Assembly (NCBI RefSeq): GCF_027594425.1
Contig: NZ_CP115159.1
Coordinates: 857,001-921,000 of the forward strand
DNA: 64,000 bases
Direction of reading: 5' to 3'
DNA from: Zunongwangia sp. HGR-M22
Lineage (GTDB): Bacteria; Bacteroidota; Bacteroidia; Flavobacteriales; Flavobacteriaceae
Shown here: positions 36,529 through 44,475 of the stretch, piece after piece
Layout: every line of letters begins with the position of its first letter
How positions within the stretch are numbered: position 1 is the first letter of the stretch
Position numbers and translations under genes: made by a program
The notes under the pieces: generated by a model
Database searches by the model: none
What the model was told of the DNA's origin: nothing
The model's input: only the letters and a program-made list of their open reading frames with translations

Positions 36529-36686
36529 TGGTTCAACTAATTAATTCAGCAAAGATAAGATTTTAAAATCCACTAATTATATTTTACCATATATATGGCG
36601 AAATTCAGCACTTTTTATGAAAAAGGACATGGTAAGTTTTTTGACGATCAAAGGTCTATTTTTTAAGCGGAATTATATTGGTTAGC

Positions 36687-36809
36687 ATGGGAAGCTTTTT
36701 AGCTTATAATCAGAATGATGAAATTAATTTTTTTGCTTATTTATTTCTGTTTGTTGGATTTATTTATCTGGTTATTTTTAGCTATTTTACAATTAAAAGC
36801 TTAAATTGA
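36687..36809 (+). CDS. Possible very small membrane protein (40 aa)
   Basis: An ATG-to-TGA frame encodes MGSFLAYNQNDEINFFAYLF and continues with LFVGFIYLVIFSYFTIKS. That gives two hydrophobic helices separated by a short polar turn. The frame is open a further 15 codons upstream, so a non-ATG start or a frameshifted longer gene is possible (another frame from 36597 reads MAKFSTFYEKGHGK before stopping). It may be a real microprotein or the tail of a decayed gene. Base composition alone cannot decide in this AT-rich gap. The rest of the 36529-36927 interval holds the typA promoter region. Confidence 0.25.
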   Translation: MGSFLAYNQNDEINFFAYLFLFVGFIYLVIFSYFTIKSLN

Positions 36810-36843
36810 TTGTAACTAATTGTAAAACAATTTGTTACTTTTG
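36810..36843 (+). promoter_or_regulatory. Possible Bacteroidota-type promoter upstream of typA
   Basis: TTG at 36810-36812 and TACTTTTG at 36836-36843 fit the -33/-7 pattern (TTG, 23-nt spacer, TAnnTTTG). A second -7-like box, TATATTTG at 36898-36905, lies closer to the typA ATG but lacks a TTG at the right distance. Either could drive typA. Confidence 0.35.
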
Positions 36844-36927
36844 GATCATTATTTTTCAATAATATAAATTTAGGCTTTATATAGCGAAAAATAGCTGTAT
36901 ATTTGCGCCCTTTAAAAACAGGCTTTT

Positions 36928-38730
36928 ATGGCAGCTATTAAAAATATTGCAATTATTGCACACGTTGACCACGGTAAGACTACCCTGGTTGATAAGATCA
37001 TGTATCATTGTCGTTTATTTAGAGAAAACGAAAATACTGGTGACCTTATTTTGGATAATAACGATCTTGAGAGAGAACGTGGTATTACCATTACTTCTAA
37101 AAACGTATCTGTAGTATATAAAGATACAAAGATTAACATTATTGATACTCCTGGTCACGCCGATTTTGGTGGAGAGGTAGAGCGTGTGTTAAATATGGCA
37201 GATGGTGTTTTACTTTTAGTAGATGCTTTTGAAGGGCCTATGCCACAAACTCGTTTTGTATTACAAAAAGCAATCGATCTAGGTTTAAAACCTTGCGTTG
37301 TGGTAAATAAAGTTGATAAAGAAAACTGTACTCCAGATGAGGTTCACGAAAAAGTATTCGATCTTATGTTCGAGCTTGGAGCAGAGGAGTGGCAGTTAGA
37401 CTTCCCAACAGTTTATGGTTCTGCAAAGAACAACTGGATGAGTGAAGACTGGAAAAACCAGACAGAAAATATCGAACCATTATTAGATATGGTTATCGAG
37501 CATATTCCTTCTCCAAAAGTAGATAAAGACGGATCGCCGCAAATGCTAATTACGTCTTTAGATTTCTCTTCTTTTACAGGAAGGATCGCAATTGGTCGTT
37601 TACAACGAGGAATTTTAAATGAAGGAATGAATGTTTCTTTGGTGAAAAGAGACGGTTCTATTAAGAAAACAAAGATTAAAGAGCTTCATACTTTTGAAGG
37701 TTTAGGCCGTAGAAAAGTGGAAACAGTTGAAGCCGGTGATATTTGTGCGGTTGTAGGTTTAGAAGGGTTTGAAATTGGTGATACTATTGCTGATTTAGAA
37801 AATCCCGAAGGTCTTAAAACTATCGCTATTGATGAGCCTACAATGAGTATGTTGTTCACGATTAATGACTCTCCTTTCTTTGGAAAAGATGGTAAATTTG
37901 TGACATCAAGACATATTAAAGATAGACTTACCAAAGAATTAGAAAAAAACCTTGCGCTTAGAGTTCATGAAACAGATAGTGCTGATAAATTTTTAGTTTA
38001 TGGACGTGGTGTACTTCACTTGTCTGTACTTATCGAAACTATGCGTCGTGAAGGATATGAACTTCAAATTGGGCAACCACAGGTAATCATCAAAGAAATT
38101 GATGGTGTTAAATGTGAGCCGGTTGAAGAATTAACTATCGATCTTCCAGAAAATGTTTCTGGTAAAGCGGTAGAAATGGTAACACTTCGTAAAGGAGAAA
38201 TGTTATCTATGGAAGCTCGTGGTGAGCGTATGGTTTGTGAATTTTTAATTCCATCTCGTGGAATTATCGGTTTACGTAATCAGTTATTAACTGCTACTGC
38301 TGGTGAGGCTATTATGGCGCACCGATTTAAAGAATATCAACCATTAAAAGGAGGTATTCCAGAGCGTTTAAATGGATCTTTAGTTTCTATGGAGAAAGGT
38401 ACCGCAATTCCTTATTCTATTGATAAACTTCAGGATCGTGGTAAATTCTTTGTAGATCCAGGTGAAGATATTTACGAAGGTCAGGTTATTGGTGAGAACT
38501 CACGTCAGGACGATATGGTTGTGAATATCACTAAAACTAAAAAGCTTTCTAACGTTCGTTCTTCAGGAGCAGATGATAAAGCGAAAATTGTACCAGCAAT
38601 TAAGTTTTCTCTGGAAGAAGCTTTAGAATACATTCAGAAAGATGAGTATGTAGAAGTTACACCAAATCATTTAAGACTTCGAAAGATTTATCTAACAGAA
38701 AATGACAGAAAAAGAAATAAAATTATCTAA
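36928..38730 (+). CDS. typA: Ribosome-associated translational GTPase TypA/BipA
   Basis: 600 aa, the standard length. The GTP-binding motifs are [16 protein letters not shown] (G1), RGITI (G2), DTPGHADF (G3) and NKVD (G4). Elongation-factor domains II and III follow ([37 protein letters not shown]). The C-terminal domain specific to TypA includes [20 protein letters not shown] followed by IMAHRF. The protein binds the ribosome and aids late 50S assembly and growth under stress and cold. The gene is monocistronic and ends in a strong terminator. Confidence 0.97.
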   Translation: MAAIKNIAIIAHVDHGKTTLVDKIMYHCRLFRENENTGDLILDNNDLERERGITITSKNVSVVYKDTKINIIDTPGHADFGGEVERVLNMADGVLLLVDAFEGPMPQTRFVLQKAIDLGLKPCVVVNKVDKENCTPDEVHEKVFDLMFELGAEEWQLDFPTVYGSAKNNWMSEDWKNQTENIEPLLDMVIEHIPSPKVDKDGSPQMLITSLDFSSFTGRIAIGRLQRGILNEGMNVSLVKRDGSIKKTKIKELHTFEGLGRRKVETVEAGDICAVVGLEGFEIGDTIADLENPEGLKTIAIDEPTMSMLFTINDSPFFGKDGKFVTSRHIKDRLTKELEKNLALRVHETDSADKFLVYGRGVLHLSVLIETMRREGYELQIGQPQVIIKEIDGVKCEPVEELTIDLPENVSGKAVEMVTLRKGEMLSMEARGERMVCEFLIPSRGIIGLRNQLLTATAGEAIMAHRFKEYQPLKGGIPERLNGSLVSMEKGTAIPYSIDKLQDRGKFFVDPGEDIYEGQVIGENSRQDDMVVNITKTKKLSNVRSSGADDKAKIVPAIKFSLEEALEYIQKDEYVEVTPNHLRLRKIYLTENDRKRNKII

Positions 38731-38758
38731 TCGATAGTTTTATACTGAAATAGAAGAA

Positions 38759-38791
38759 ACCTCACAGTCCTAAACTTGTGAGGTTTTTTTA
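38759..38791 (+). terminator. Terminator after typA
   Basis: The stem AACCTCACA ... TGTGAGGTT (38759-38767 and 38779-38787) is followed by a T-run. Confidence 0.85.
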
Positions 38792-39010
38792 TGGTCGACG
38801 GTTTACAGCTGTCAGCCTTCAGCTTCATTCAAAATTCAATATTTGATTAACTGAACAATCATCACATTTTCAAATTATCAAATTTATTTTTCAGCTTTCA
38901 GCGATCAAAATTTAATATTCAACATAGATAGATTATCGAATCACCGCATTGTCACATCATTACATTATCCATATCTAACTTCTCACTTCTGATCTCTAGA
39001 AAAAAGACCT
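38792..39010. other. Intergenic stretch with low-complexity repeated words
   Basis: No gene is visible. Two related units occur (CAGCTTCATTCAAAATTCAA near 38820 and CAGCTTTCAGCGATCAAAAT near 38892), each followed by runs of ATC-ACATT and CAAATT words. This looks like an intergenic simple-sequence remnant and not like an RNA gene. The remaining bases up to 39086 hold the promoter of the CNGKC locus, where no clear -33/-7 pair is seen. Confidence 0.4.
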
Positions 39011-39086
39011 AAATTTTAACTAATATGAAGTCTATAAAATCAGGGTTTAAGTTGAATAGAAATACCGTTTTGCCTATTTTTACAGC

Positions 39087-39452
39087 GTGAAATATTTGTT
39101 TCCCATATTCGCTTTTTTGATCTTGGTAAAGCCCGTTTTTCCGGTGGTGGACTACGTGCTTAATTACGATTATATCGCTAAAGAGTTATGCGAAAACAAA
39201 GAGCGTCCAGAATTGGCCTGTAACGGGAAATGTTATTTAATGCAGGCGCTTGCAGAAGCTTCAGAAGAAGAATCTGAACAGAAAAAAGAATCTTCAATTA
39301 AAAAAGTAGACATTCCTCTTTTCTATACAGAGAAAGTCGTGCTAATAAATAACAATCAGGAAACTGAAATGGTAGCGCATAGCTTTATATTTCTACCTCA
39401 GTTTTACCATTTTCAGAATTCACAGGAATTTTTCCATCCTCCCATTGTTTAA
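39087..39452 (+). CDS. Small membrane protein with C-x(11)-CNGKC motif (paralogue 1)
   Basis: 121 aa. An N-terminal membrane segment or uncleaved signal (YLFPIFAFLILVKPVFPVV) is followed by DYVLNYDYIAKELCENKERP and ELACNGKCYLMQALAE. This leaves three cysteines spaced C-x(11)-CNGKC just outside the membrane. A charged Glu/Lys linker leads to a C-terminal part ending in FFHPPIV. The start codon is GTG, supported by alignment with paralogue 2 (39977-40348), which begins MRYLG at the same place. The cysteine cluster suggests metal handling or redox. No named family is known to me. It is the first gene of a set leading to MbnP and a di-heme peroxidase. Confidence 0.7.
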   Translation: MKYLFPIFAFLILVKPVFPVVDYVLNYDYIAKELCENKERPELACNGKCYLMQALAEASEEESEQKKESSIKKVDIPLFYTEKVVLINNNQETEMVAHSFIFLPQFYHFQNSQEFFHPPIV

Positions 39453-39517
39453 GTTTAATTGCTGAATTTCTAAAATTCGGTTCGATTTTTATTCAATATT
39501 AAACTTAAAGATTTTCA

Positions 39518-39955
39518 ATGAAACTTATTTATAAAGCAGCATTACTACTTAGTTTTGCCACACTTGCCCATTCTTGTGCAGAAGATACTTCAGCAAAGAA
39601 AAAAGAATACGATAATTTATTCCATGAGGTTTTGGATATTCACGATGAAGTAATGCCAAAGATGGCTGATATTCCTGAACTGTCGAAGCAACTTAAAACC
39701 ATCGCAGATACTAGTGCTTCCGCAGAAAAATATATGCAAGCTGAAAAAAAGCTTCAAGAAGCAGACAAAGTGATGATGGATTGGATGCATAGCTTTAGCG
39801 ACGAATTTGTGAAGGATAAAGCGCAAGTTCAGAAAATGAACAATGAGCAACTTCAGCAGCGAATTGATGCATTAGAAGAAGAGCTAGAGGACGTTAAGGC
39901 GATGCAGGAGAAAGTAGATTCCAGTATCGAAAACGCAGAGAATCTTATTCAATAA
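39518..39955 (+). CDS. Helical lipoprotein of unknown function
   Basis: 145 aa. A lipoprotein signal ends LAHSC (residue about 20). The rest is almost entirely charged helix, including KKEYDNLFHEVLDIHDEVMP, MQAEKKLQEADKVMMDWMHS and the heptad-rich QQRIDALEEELEDVKAMQEK, consistent with a coiled coil. Similar proteins are sometimes labelled 'viral A-type inclusion protein' for their coiled coil only. The HDE and MDWMHS stretches give His/Met residues that could touch copper, but that is speculation. It is placed between the two CNGKC paralogues, 65 nt after the first and 21 nt before the second, so it is probably part of the same unit. Confidence 0.7.
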   Translation: MKLIYKAALLLSFATLAHSCAEDTSAKKKEYDNLFHEVLDIHDEVMPKMADIPELSKQLKTIADTSASAEKYMQAEKKLQEADKVMMDWMHSFSDEFVKDKAQVQKMNNEQLQQRIDALEEELEDVKAMQEKVDSSIENAENLIQ

Positions 39956-39976
39956 TCCTATTTTTATCGATTCTAC

Positions 39977-40348
39977 ATGCGATATTTAGGCCTTTTCGTG
40001 GTCTTATTTATCCTGTTGAAACCAGTATTGCCGGTTGTGGACTATATTTTCAATTATGATTATATAGTAACCCAGTTATGTATTAACCGTGATCGCCCAG
40101 ATTTGGCTTGTAACGGTAAATGCTATTTAATGCAATCGCTGGCAGAAGAGGCGAATAAAGAGCACGATAAAAAACAAGCAAACTTAGAAAGTAGGTATAA
40201 GCTTCCCGTGCTTTATTTTGAAGATCATCAGTCAATTTTCGATAATCTGACGGATGTTTCCATAAATAAGGCTAAAGTTACGATGCCGTATTTTGCTTCT
40301 TATAGTTTCTTGTTTTCCAAAGACGATATTAAGCCTCCAATTGCTTAA
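39977..40348 (+). CDS. Small membrane protein with C-x(11)-CNGKC motif (paralogue 2)
   Basis: 123 aa, clearly related to 39087-39452. It has the same N-terminal hydrophobic segment (LFVVLFILLKPVLPVV), then DYIFNYDYIVTQLCINRDRP and DLACNGKCYLMQSLAE, a charged linker and an ending DDIKPPIA that mirrors HPPIV of paralogue 1. Conservation is strongest from the membrane segment through the CNGKC motif, which marks that part as functional. Both copies flank the helical lipoprotein gene. The function is unknown; a membrane-anchored metal-binding or thiol role is inferred. Confidence 0.72.
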   Translation: MRYLGLFVVLFILLKPVLPVVDYIFNYDYIVTQLCINRDRPDLACNGKCYLMQSLAEEANKEHDKKQANLESRYKLPVLYFEDHQSIFDNLTDVSINKAKVTMPYFASYSFLFSKDDIKPPIA

Positions 40349-40431
40349 AATTCATTTATAAAATTGGCAATATTGATTCTTAAACTTAGAGTCGAGAGCC
40401 ACTGGTATGTCCAAATTTTAATAAACAATCG

Positions 40432-40458
40432 CTGCTATACCTATAAAATTGATAGCAG
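40432..40458 (+). promoter_or_regulatory. Inverted repeat before the MbnP-like gene
   Basis: Arms CTGCTAT (40432-40438) and ATAGCAG (40452-40458) with a 13-nt spacer end 15 nt before the MbnP start. It could be an operator or a 5'-UTR hairpin. It is a single copy, so the call is weak. Confidence 0.3.
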
Positions 40459-40473
40459 TATAAATTGAAAAAA

Positions 40474-41277
40474 ATGAATTTTAATTATATAAAAATAAGT
40501 CTTCTTTTTTTAGTTGTTTCCTTTGCTGCATGCTCATCAGACGATGATGCTGTGGATACCGCAACGGGTGAAAATGAAGTTAGAATCGGGTTTGATAATG
40601 GCGTTAATGGTGATGATCTTTTATTAGGTTCGTCTACATATACAAACTCTAACGGTGAAGTTTTAACTATAAATCGTTTCAATTACATTGTCAGTAATTT
40701 TGTGTTAATCGATGCTGAAGGAAATGAATATACTTATCCTAAAGATGAAAGTTATTTTGTGATAAGTGAAGAAAATGATCTTACTGAAGTGAGTCTAAAA
40801 AACATTCCTGCGGCAGAGTATGTAGCTGTCAAATTTGGTGTAGGAGTAGATCAAGAAAAGTATCAACAAGGTGCTGAAGGACAAGGTGATTTTTTAGAGA
40901 TTGCAGAGAACAACGAGATGATGTGGTCGTGGCAAGCGGGTTATAAATTTTTGAATTTTGAAGGAACTTTCACCTCAGAAACTGTTACTGAAGCAACAAA
41001 CTTCAAAATCCATATGGGAAGCCACGGTAGTAGTTTAGATAACTATCGTGAAGTGATTTTAGATTTACCATCGAGAGCATTGGTTAGCGATAAGCTGAGC
41101 CCGGTAATTCACATGGCCGTAGATGCGAATAAAATTTTAGACGGTAAGAACAAGATCAAACTTTCAGAGAAAGCGATAGTGATGATTGATGAAGTTAAAA
41201 GTCCGCAAATTTCAGAAAATGTTAGCAGTATGTTTCGCGTAGATCATATACATAACGGAGAAAATATTCAGCATTAA
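40474..41277 (+). CDS. MbnP-like copper-associated lipoprotein
   Basis: 267 aa from the ATG at 40474 (an in-frame TTG at 40465 is less likely). A lipoprotein signal ends FAACSS. The MbnP-family pattern is clear: INRFNYIVSNFVLIDAEGNE; the strand set around EVSLKNIPAAEYVAVKFGVG; and the diagnostic MMWSWQAGYKFLNFEG, with tryptophans near residues 151 and 153. In methanotrophs MbnP binds copper after a tryptophan is converted to kynurenine by its di-heme partner MbnH. A di-heme peroxidase gene follows here by 76 nt. The HIHNGENIQH tail adds histidines. Family call good; copper binding is inferred from the family. Confidence 0.82.
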   Translation: MNFNYIKISLLFLVVSFAACSSDDDAVDTATGENEVRIGFDNGVNGDDLLLGSSTYTNSNGEVLTINRFNYIVSNFVLIDAEGNEYTYPKDESYFVISEENDLTEVSLKNIPAAEYVAVKFGVGVDQEKYQQGAEGQGDFLEIAENNEMMWSWQAGYKFLNFEGTFTSETVTEATNFKIHMGSHGSSLDNYREVILDLPSRALVSDKLSPVIHMAVDANKILDGKNKIKLSEKAIVMIDEVKSPQISENVSSMFRVDHIHNGENIQH

Positions 41278-41353
41278 TAAACTTTGAGCGAACCAGATCT
41301 GGCATTTTGTTCTGTTACAGAATGCCTTGGTTTGCTTCAAAATATTTAAAAAA

Positions 41354-42410
41354 ATGATGAATAATATGAAGAAAATCGTATTGCCGATATTGGTGATTTT
41401 TGGTCTATTCTCTTGTAGTGATGATGAAGGTGAATATGTTGCCATCAATCGCGAGTTGGATGTAAATATACCTTCAAATTTCCCTGCTATTCAATACGAT
41501 CTAAGTGCAAACCTGCCAACCGAGAAAGGATTTGAGCTGGGCAAAAAATTGTTTTATGATGGGAAACTGTCCACAAACGGATTTATTTCTTGTGGGTTTT
41601 GTCACGAGCAGCGATTGTGCTTTTACGCATCACGGCCATCAATTTAGCCACGGTATTGATGATCTGGAGGGAACGCGAAATGCTCCTGCAGTTCAGAATA
41701 TAGCATTTCAGAAAGAATATGCCTGGGATGGTGCCACTTCACATTTAGACTTATTTCCAATTATCCCGATTACCAACGAGGTCGAAATTGGAGAAACTGT
41801 CTCTAATGTGATTGCTAAACTAAAGTCTGATGGCGAATATCCTCGATTATTTGCTGAGGCTTTTGAAAACGGCGAGGTAAATAACGAATATTTCTTTAAA
41901 GCCTTATCGCAATTTATGGTGATGATGATTTCATCAAACTCTAAATATGATAAATATGTTAGAGAAGAAGAAGGCGGTACATTTTCTGAAACCGAGAAAT
42001 TAGGTCTTGGTATTTTTAAACAGAAATGCGCTACCTGCCATAAAATGGATCTGTTTACTGATGATGCTTTTAGAAATAACGGATTGCCACCATATCCAGG
42101 AATTAATGATATTGGAAGAGCTGAAGTAACTGGAAGCGCTGCCGATAATTATAAATTTAAAGTACCCAGCTTACGTAATGTAGCGATTACCGCACCTTAT
42201 ATGCATGATGGTAGGTTTGGGAGTCTGGAATCTGTACTTAATTTTTACGATAACGGTGTGCAGGAATCAGAAACTTTAGATCCTATTTTAAAACAAAACA
42301 ATCGATTAGGAATCGATTTGAACAGCGAAGAAAAAGCCGCGTTAATTGCTTTTCTGAACACACTAACCGACGACGAATATTTAAATGATAAACGATTTGC
42401 CGAATATTAA
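41354..42410 (+). pseudogene. Di-heme cytochrome c peroxidase (MauG/MbnH-like), interrupted by a frameshift
   Basis: Two overlapping frames make one protein of about 350 aa. The first frame gives a lipoprotein signal (LFSCSDDEGE), then LGKKLFYDGKLSTNG and the first heme site in SCGFCHEQ. The second frame resumes with CAFTHHGHQFSHGIDDLEGT, then RNAPAVQNIAFQKEYAWDG. It goes on to the second heme site KCATCHKMDLF and VPSLRNVAITAPYMHDGRFG. The frames join if one base near 41612 is skipped, exactly between CHEQ and the AFTHHGH motif. As written the gene yields a truncated mono-heme fragment of under 100 aa. It is either a true mutation or a sequencing error; the rest of the second frame shows no decay. 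Without the shift it would be the natural partner of MbnP. Confidence 0.85.
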
Positions 42411-43398
42411 ATATACACTATCGATAATAATAATAATGTTTTGCTTTTATTTAGTGAAAGCTGAAACATCAAAAGATTCTACTGCCGTATTCTCTAATTT
42501 CAATTTTGAATACGACGATTGTGACGTATGCGGTTGCGGTAGTAGTGGCGGGAGTATGGGTTATGGTACTATTGGAAATGGTGATTTTGTAGGTCTACGT
42601 TATATTCATCAGCAATATAAATCTAAAGACGGGATTTATAATAATTCCCCATGGATCGATGAAAATTTTAATACGCTGCAAGCCTGGGCAAGAATTCCGG
42701 TGACTAGAAAAATTAAAGTCAATGTAATTGTGCCATACCATTTCCATAATCGTGAGTTTAACGACGGAAGCACTCAGGATATTAATGGCTTGGGAGATAT
42801 TAGTATTCTTGGTTTTTATAAGTTGATTTCACCAAAATTAGATGGATTTTTACCTGAACAACAAACAAAATTTAAGCATAATCTTGAAGTTGGAGCCGGA
42901 GTAAAATTGCCTACGGGAGAATACGAACGATCCAATAATGAGGGAAGTGTTAACCCAAGTTTTCAGGTAGGAACAGGAAGTTGGGATATTCTTTTTGCAA
43001 GCAACTATTCGGTTTCTTATAATAATTGGGGATTGGGAGCTCTTGCAAATTATACCATTAAGACTGAAAACGAAAAAAAATATCATTTTGGAGATCAGTT
43101 TACTTATGGAATAAATCTTTACCGCAGTTTTATCACCATGAATGCAAAGACGTTTACGCCAATATCTATTACCCCGATTTTGGGTCTCTCAGGGGAGGTT
43201 TTTGGCGAAAATAAAAGTTATGGTTTGCCGGTTAAAGACACCAAAGGCGATATTTTATTTAGCCGAATAGGCGTAGAATCTAATTATGGTAAAATTTCAG
43301 GAGGCGTAAATCTTATGCTGCCTGTGAGTCAAAACTTAAATGCAGGAAATGTTGAAGCTAAAATGCGATTAGGAATTCACCTGAATTTCGTATTGTAA
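42385..43398 (+). CDS. Outer-membrane beta-barrel protein with Cys-rich N-terminus
   Basis: 337 aa with a signal peptide (LSIIIIMFCFYLVKA). The mature N-terminus contains DDCDVCGCGSSGGSMGYGTI, a CxxCxC cluster with a glycine-rich turn that could bind a metal. The remainder is a series of amphipathic strands (NVIVPYHFHNREFNDGSTQD; LEVGAGVKLPTGEYERSN) ending LGIHLNFVL, as in outer-membrane transporter-like barrels found next to MbnP genes. The start overlaps the end of the peroxidase gene by 26 nt, so the genes are coupled. An internal ATG at 42436 would truncate the signal and is less likely. A terminator shared with the convergent ftsE-like gene follows. Confidence 0.75.
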   Translation: MINDLPNIKYTLSIIIIMFCFYLVKAETSKDSTAVFSNFNFEYDDCDVCGCGSSGGSMGYGTIGNGDFVGLRYIHQQYKSKDGIYNNSPWIDENFNTLQAWARIPVTRKIKVNVIVPYHFHNREFNDGSTQDINGLGDISILGFYKLISPKLDGFLPEQQTKFKHNLEVGAGVKLPTGEYERSNNEGSVNPSFQVGTGSWDILFASNYSVSYNNWGLGALANYTIKTENEKKYHFGDQFTYGINLYRSFITMNAKTFTPISITPILGLSGEVFGENKSYGLPVKDTKGDILFSRIGVESNYGKISGGVNLMLPVSQNLNAGNVEAKMRLGIHLNFVL

Positions 43399-43414
43399 TT
43401 TTATAAAATTGAAT

Positions 43415-43451
43415 AAAAAAAGCTGCTAATTTTAAAATTAGCAGCTTTTTT
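43415..43451. terminator. Bidirectional terminator between convergent genes
   Basis: A near-perfect long palindrome, AAAAAGCTGCTAATTTT with AAAATTAGCAGCTTTTT, serves the outer-membrane protein gene on + and the ATPase gene on -. Confidence 0.88.
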
Positions 43452-43539
43452 ATATAAAATCGTCTCTCAAATTTAGAAAGTTGGAATAAATAGTTTACTA
43501 GCTTCTAACAGCGAAGCGATCCAATATCTAATTTCTAAC

Positions 43540-44223
43540 TTAAACTGTTTTCTGCACGACTTCAAAGACACGTTGGCCGTCACATTTCAGGGTTTTAGAA
43601 GGATATTTTAATAATAGCGCATAATCGTGAGTAGCCATTAAAATAGTGTTTCCATTTCGGCTAATTTCTTGTAAAACCTGCATCACTTCTACAGAGGTTT
43701 GCGGATCTAAATTTCCGGTAGGCTCATCTGCCAGGATTAATTCAGGATCATTTAAAAGTGCACGGGCAATGGCAACGCGTTGTTGTTCTCCACCAGATAA
43801 TTGATAAGGGAATTTAAATCCTTTGGTTTTCATGCCTACTTTTTCTAAAACAAAGTCAATTTTTTGATCCATATTGGCTTTGTCTTTCCAGCCGGTCGCT
43901 TTTAAAACAAATAATAGGTTGTCTTTAATATTTCGATCGGTAAGTAATTTGAAATCCTGAAAAACGATCCCTAATTTTCGTCTTAAATATGGGATATCTT
44001 TTTCTTTAAGTTTTCTAAGATTAAAGTCTACGATACTTCCTTCGCCTTCAGTTAAAGGTAAATCCCCGTATAGTGTTTTCATAAAACTACTTTTACCCGT
44101 ACCGGTTTTCCCAATAAGATAAACAAATTCTCCTTTATTTACAGTCACATCAACTTCAGAAAGAATAAGATTCTCTCTTTGGTAGATTGCCGCATTTTTC
44201 AATTCAAGAACAACATTAGACAT
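43540..44223 (-). CDS. ftsE: FtsE-like ABC ATPase
   Basis: 227 aa, a lone nucleotide-binding domain of the FtsE/LolD class. Walker A is GKTGTGKSS, the signature is [16 protein letters not shown], Walker B is [12 protein letters not shown], and the switch His is in MATHDYALL. FtsE with FtsX regulates peptidoglycan hydrolysis at the division septum. FtsX is not next to it here, which is usual in Bacteroidota. It is monocistronic. The lack of the FtsX partner leaves LolD-type alternatives open, but the sequence ([17 protein letters not shown]) is FtsE-like. Confidence 0.82.
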   Translation of the reverse strand: MSNVVLELKNAAIYQRENLILSEVDVTVNKGEFVYLIGKTGTGKSSFMKTLYGDLPLTEGEGSIVDFNLRKLKEKDIPYLRRKLGIVFQDFKLLTDRNIKDNLLFVLKATGWKDKANMDQKIDFVLEKVGMKTKGFKFPYQLSGGEQQRVAIARALLNDPELILADEPTGNLDPQTSVEVMQVLQEISRNGNTILMATHDYALLLKYPSKTLKCDGQRVFEVVQKTV

Positions 44224-44475
44224 ACATCAAAACTTTTCAGAATACATAATTCAGGCTAAAAAATACATTGCTAGTTTCTCTAATCTTAATGATATTTCAG
44301 CCTTGGATAATCGAAGTCGAAAAACTGACTTCAGATTATAAAATTACGGGTAAATATACAGTTTTAGTACACTGGGCAATTACTTTTTTTACCATTAACA
44401 TAATTATAGTGTTTAAATGGCGTTTAGAAATAAAGCATTAAATTATCTTTGATCATCAAACTTAAAAAACTATAA

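Noticed and set aside
41585-41640. Programmed ribosomal frameshift in the di-heme peroxidase
   Set aside because: No slippery heptamer or downstream structure is seen; a mutation or sequencing error is more likely.
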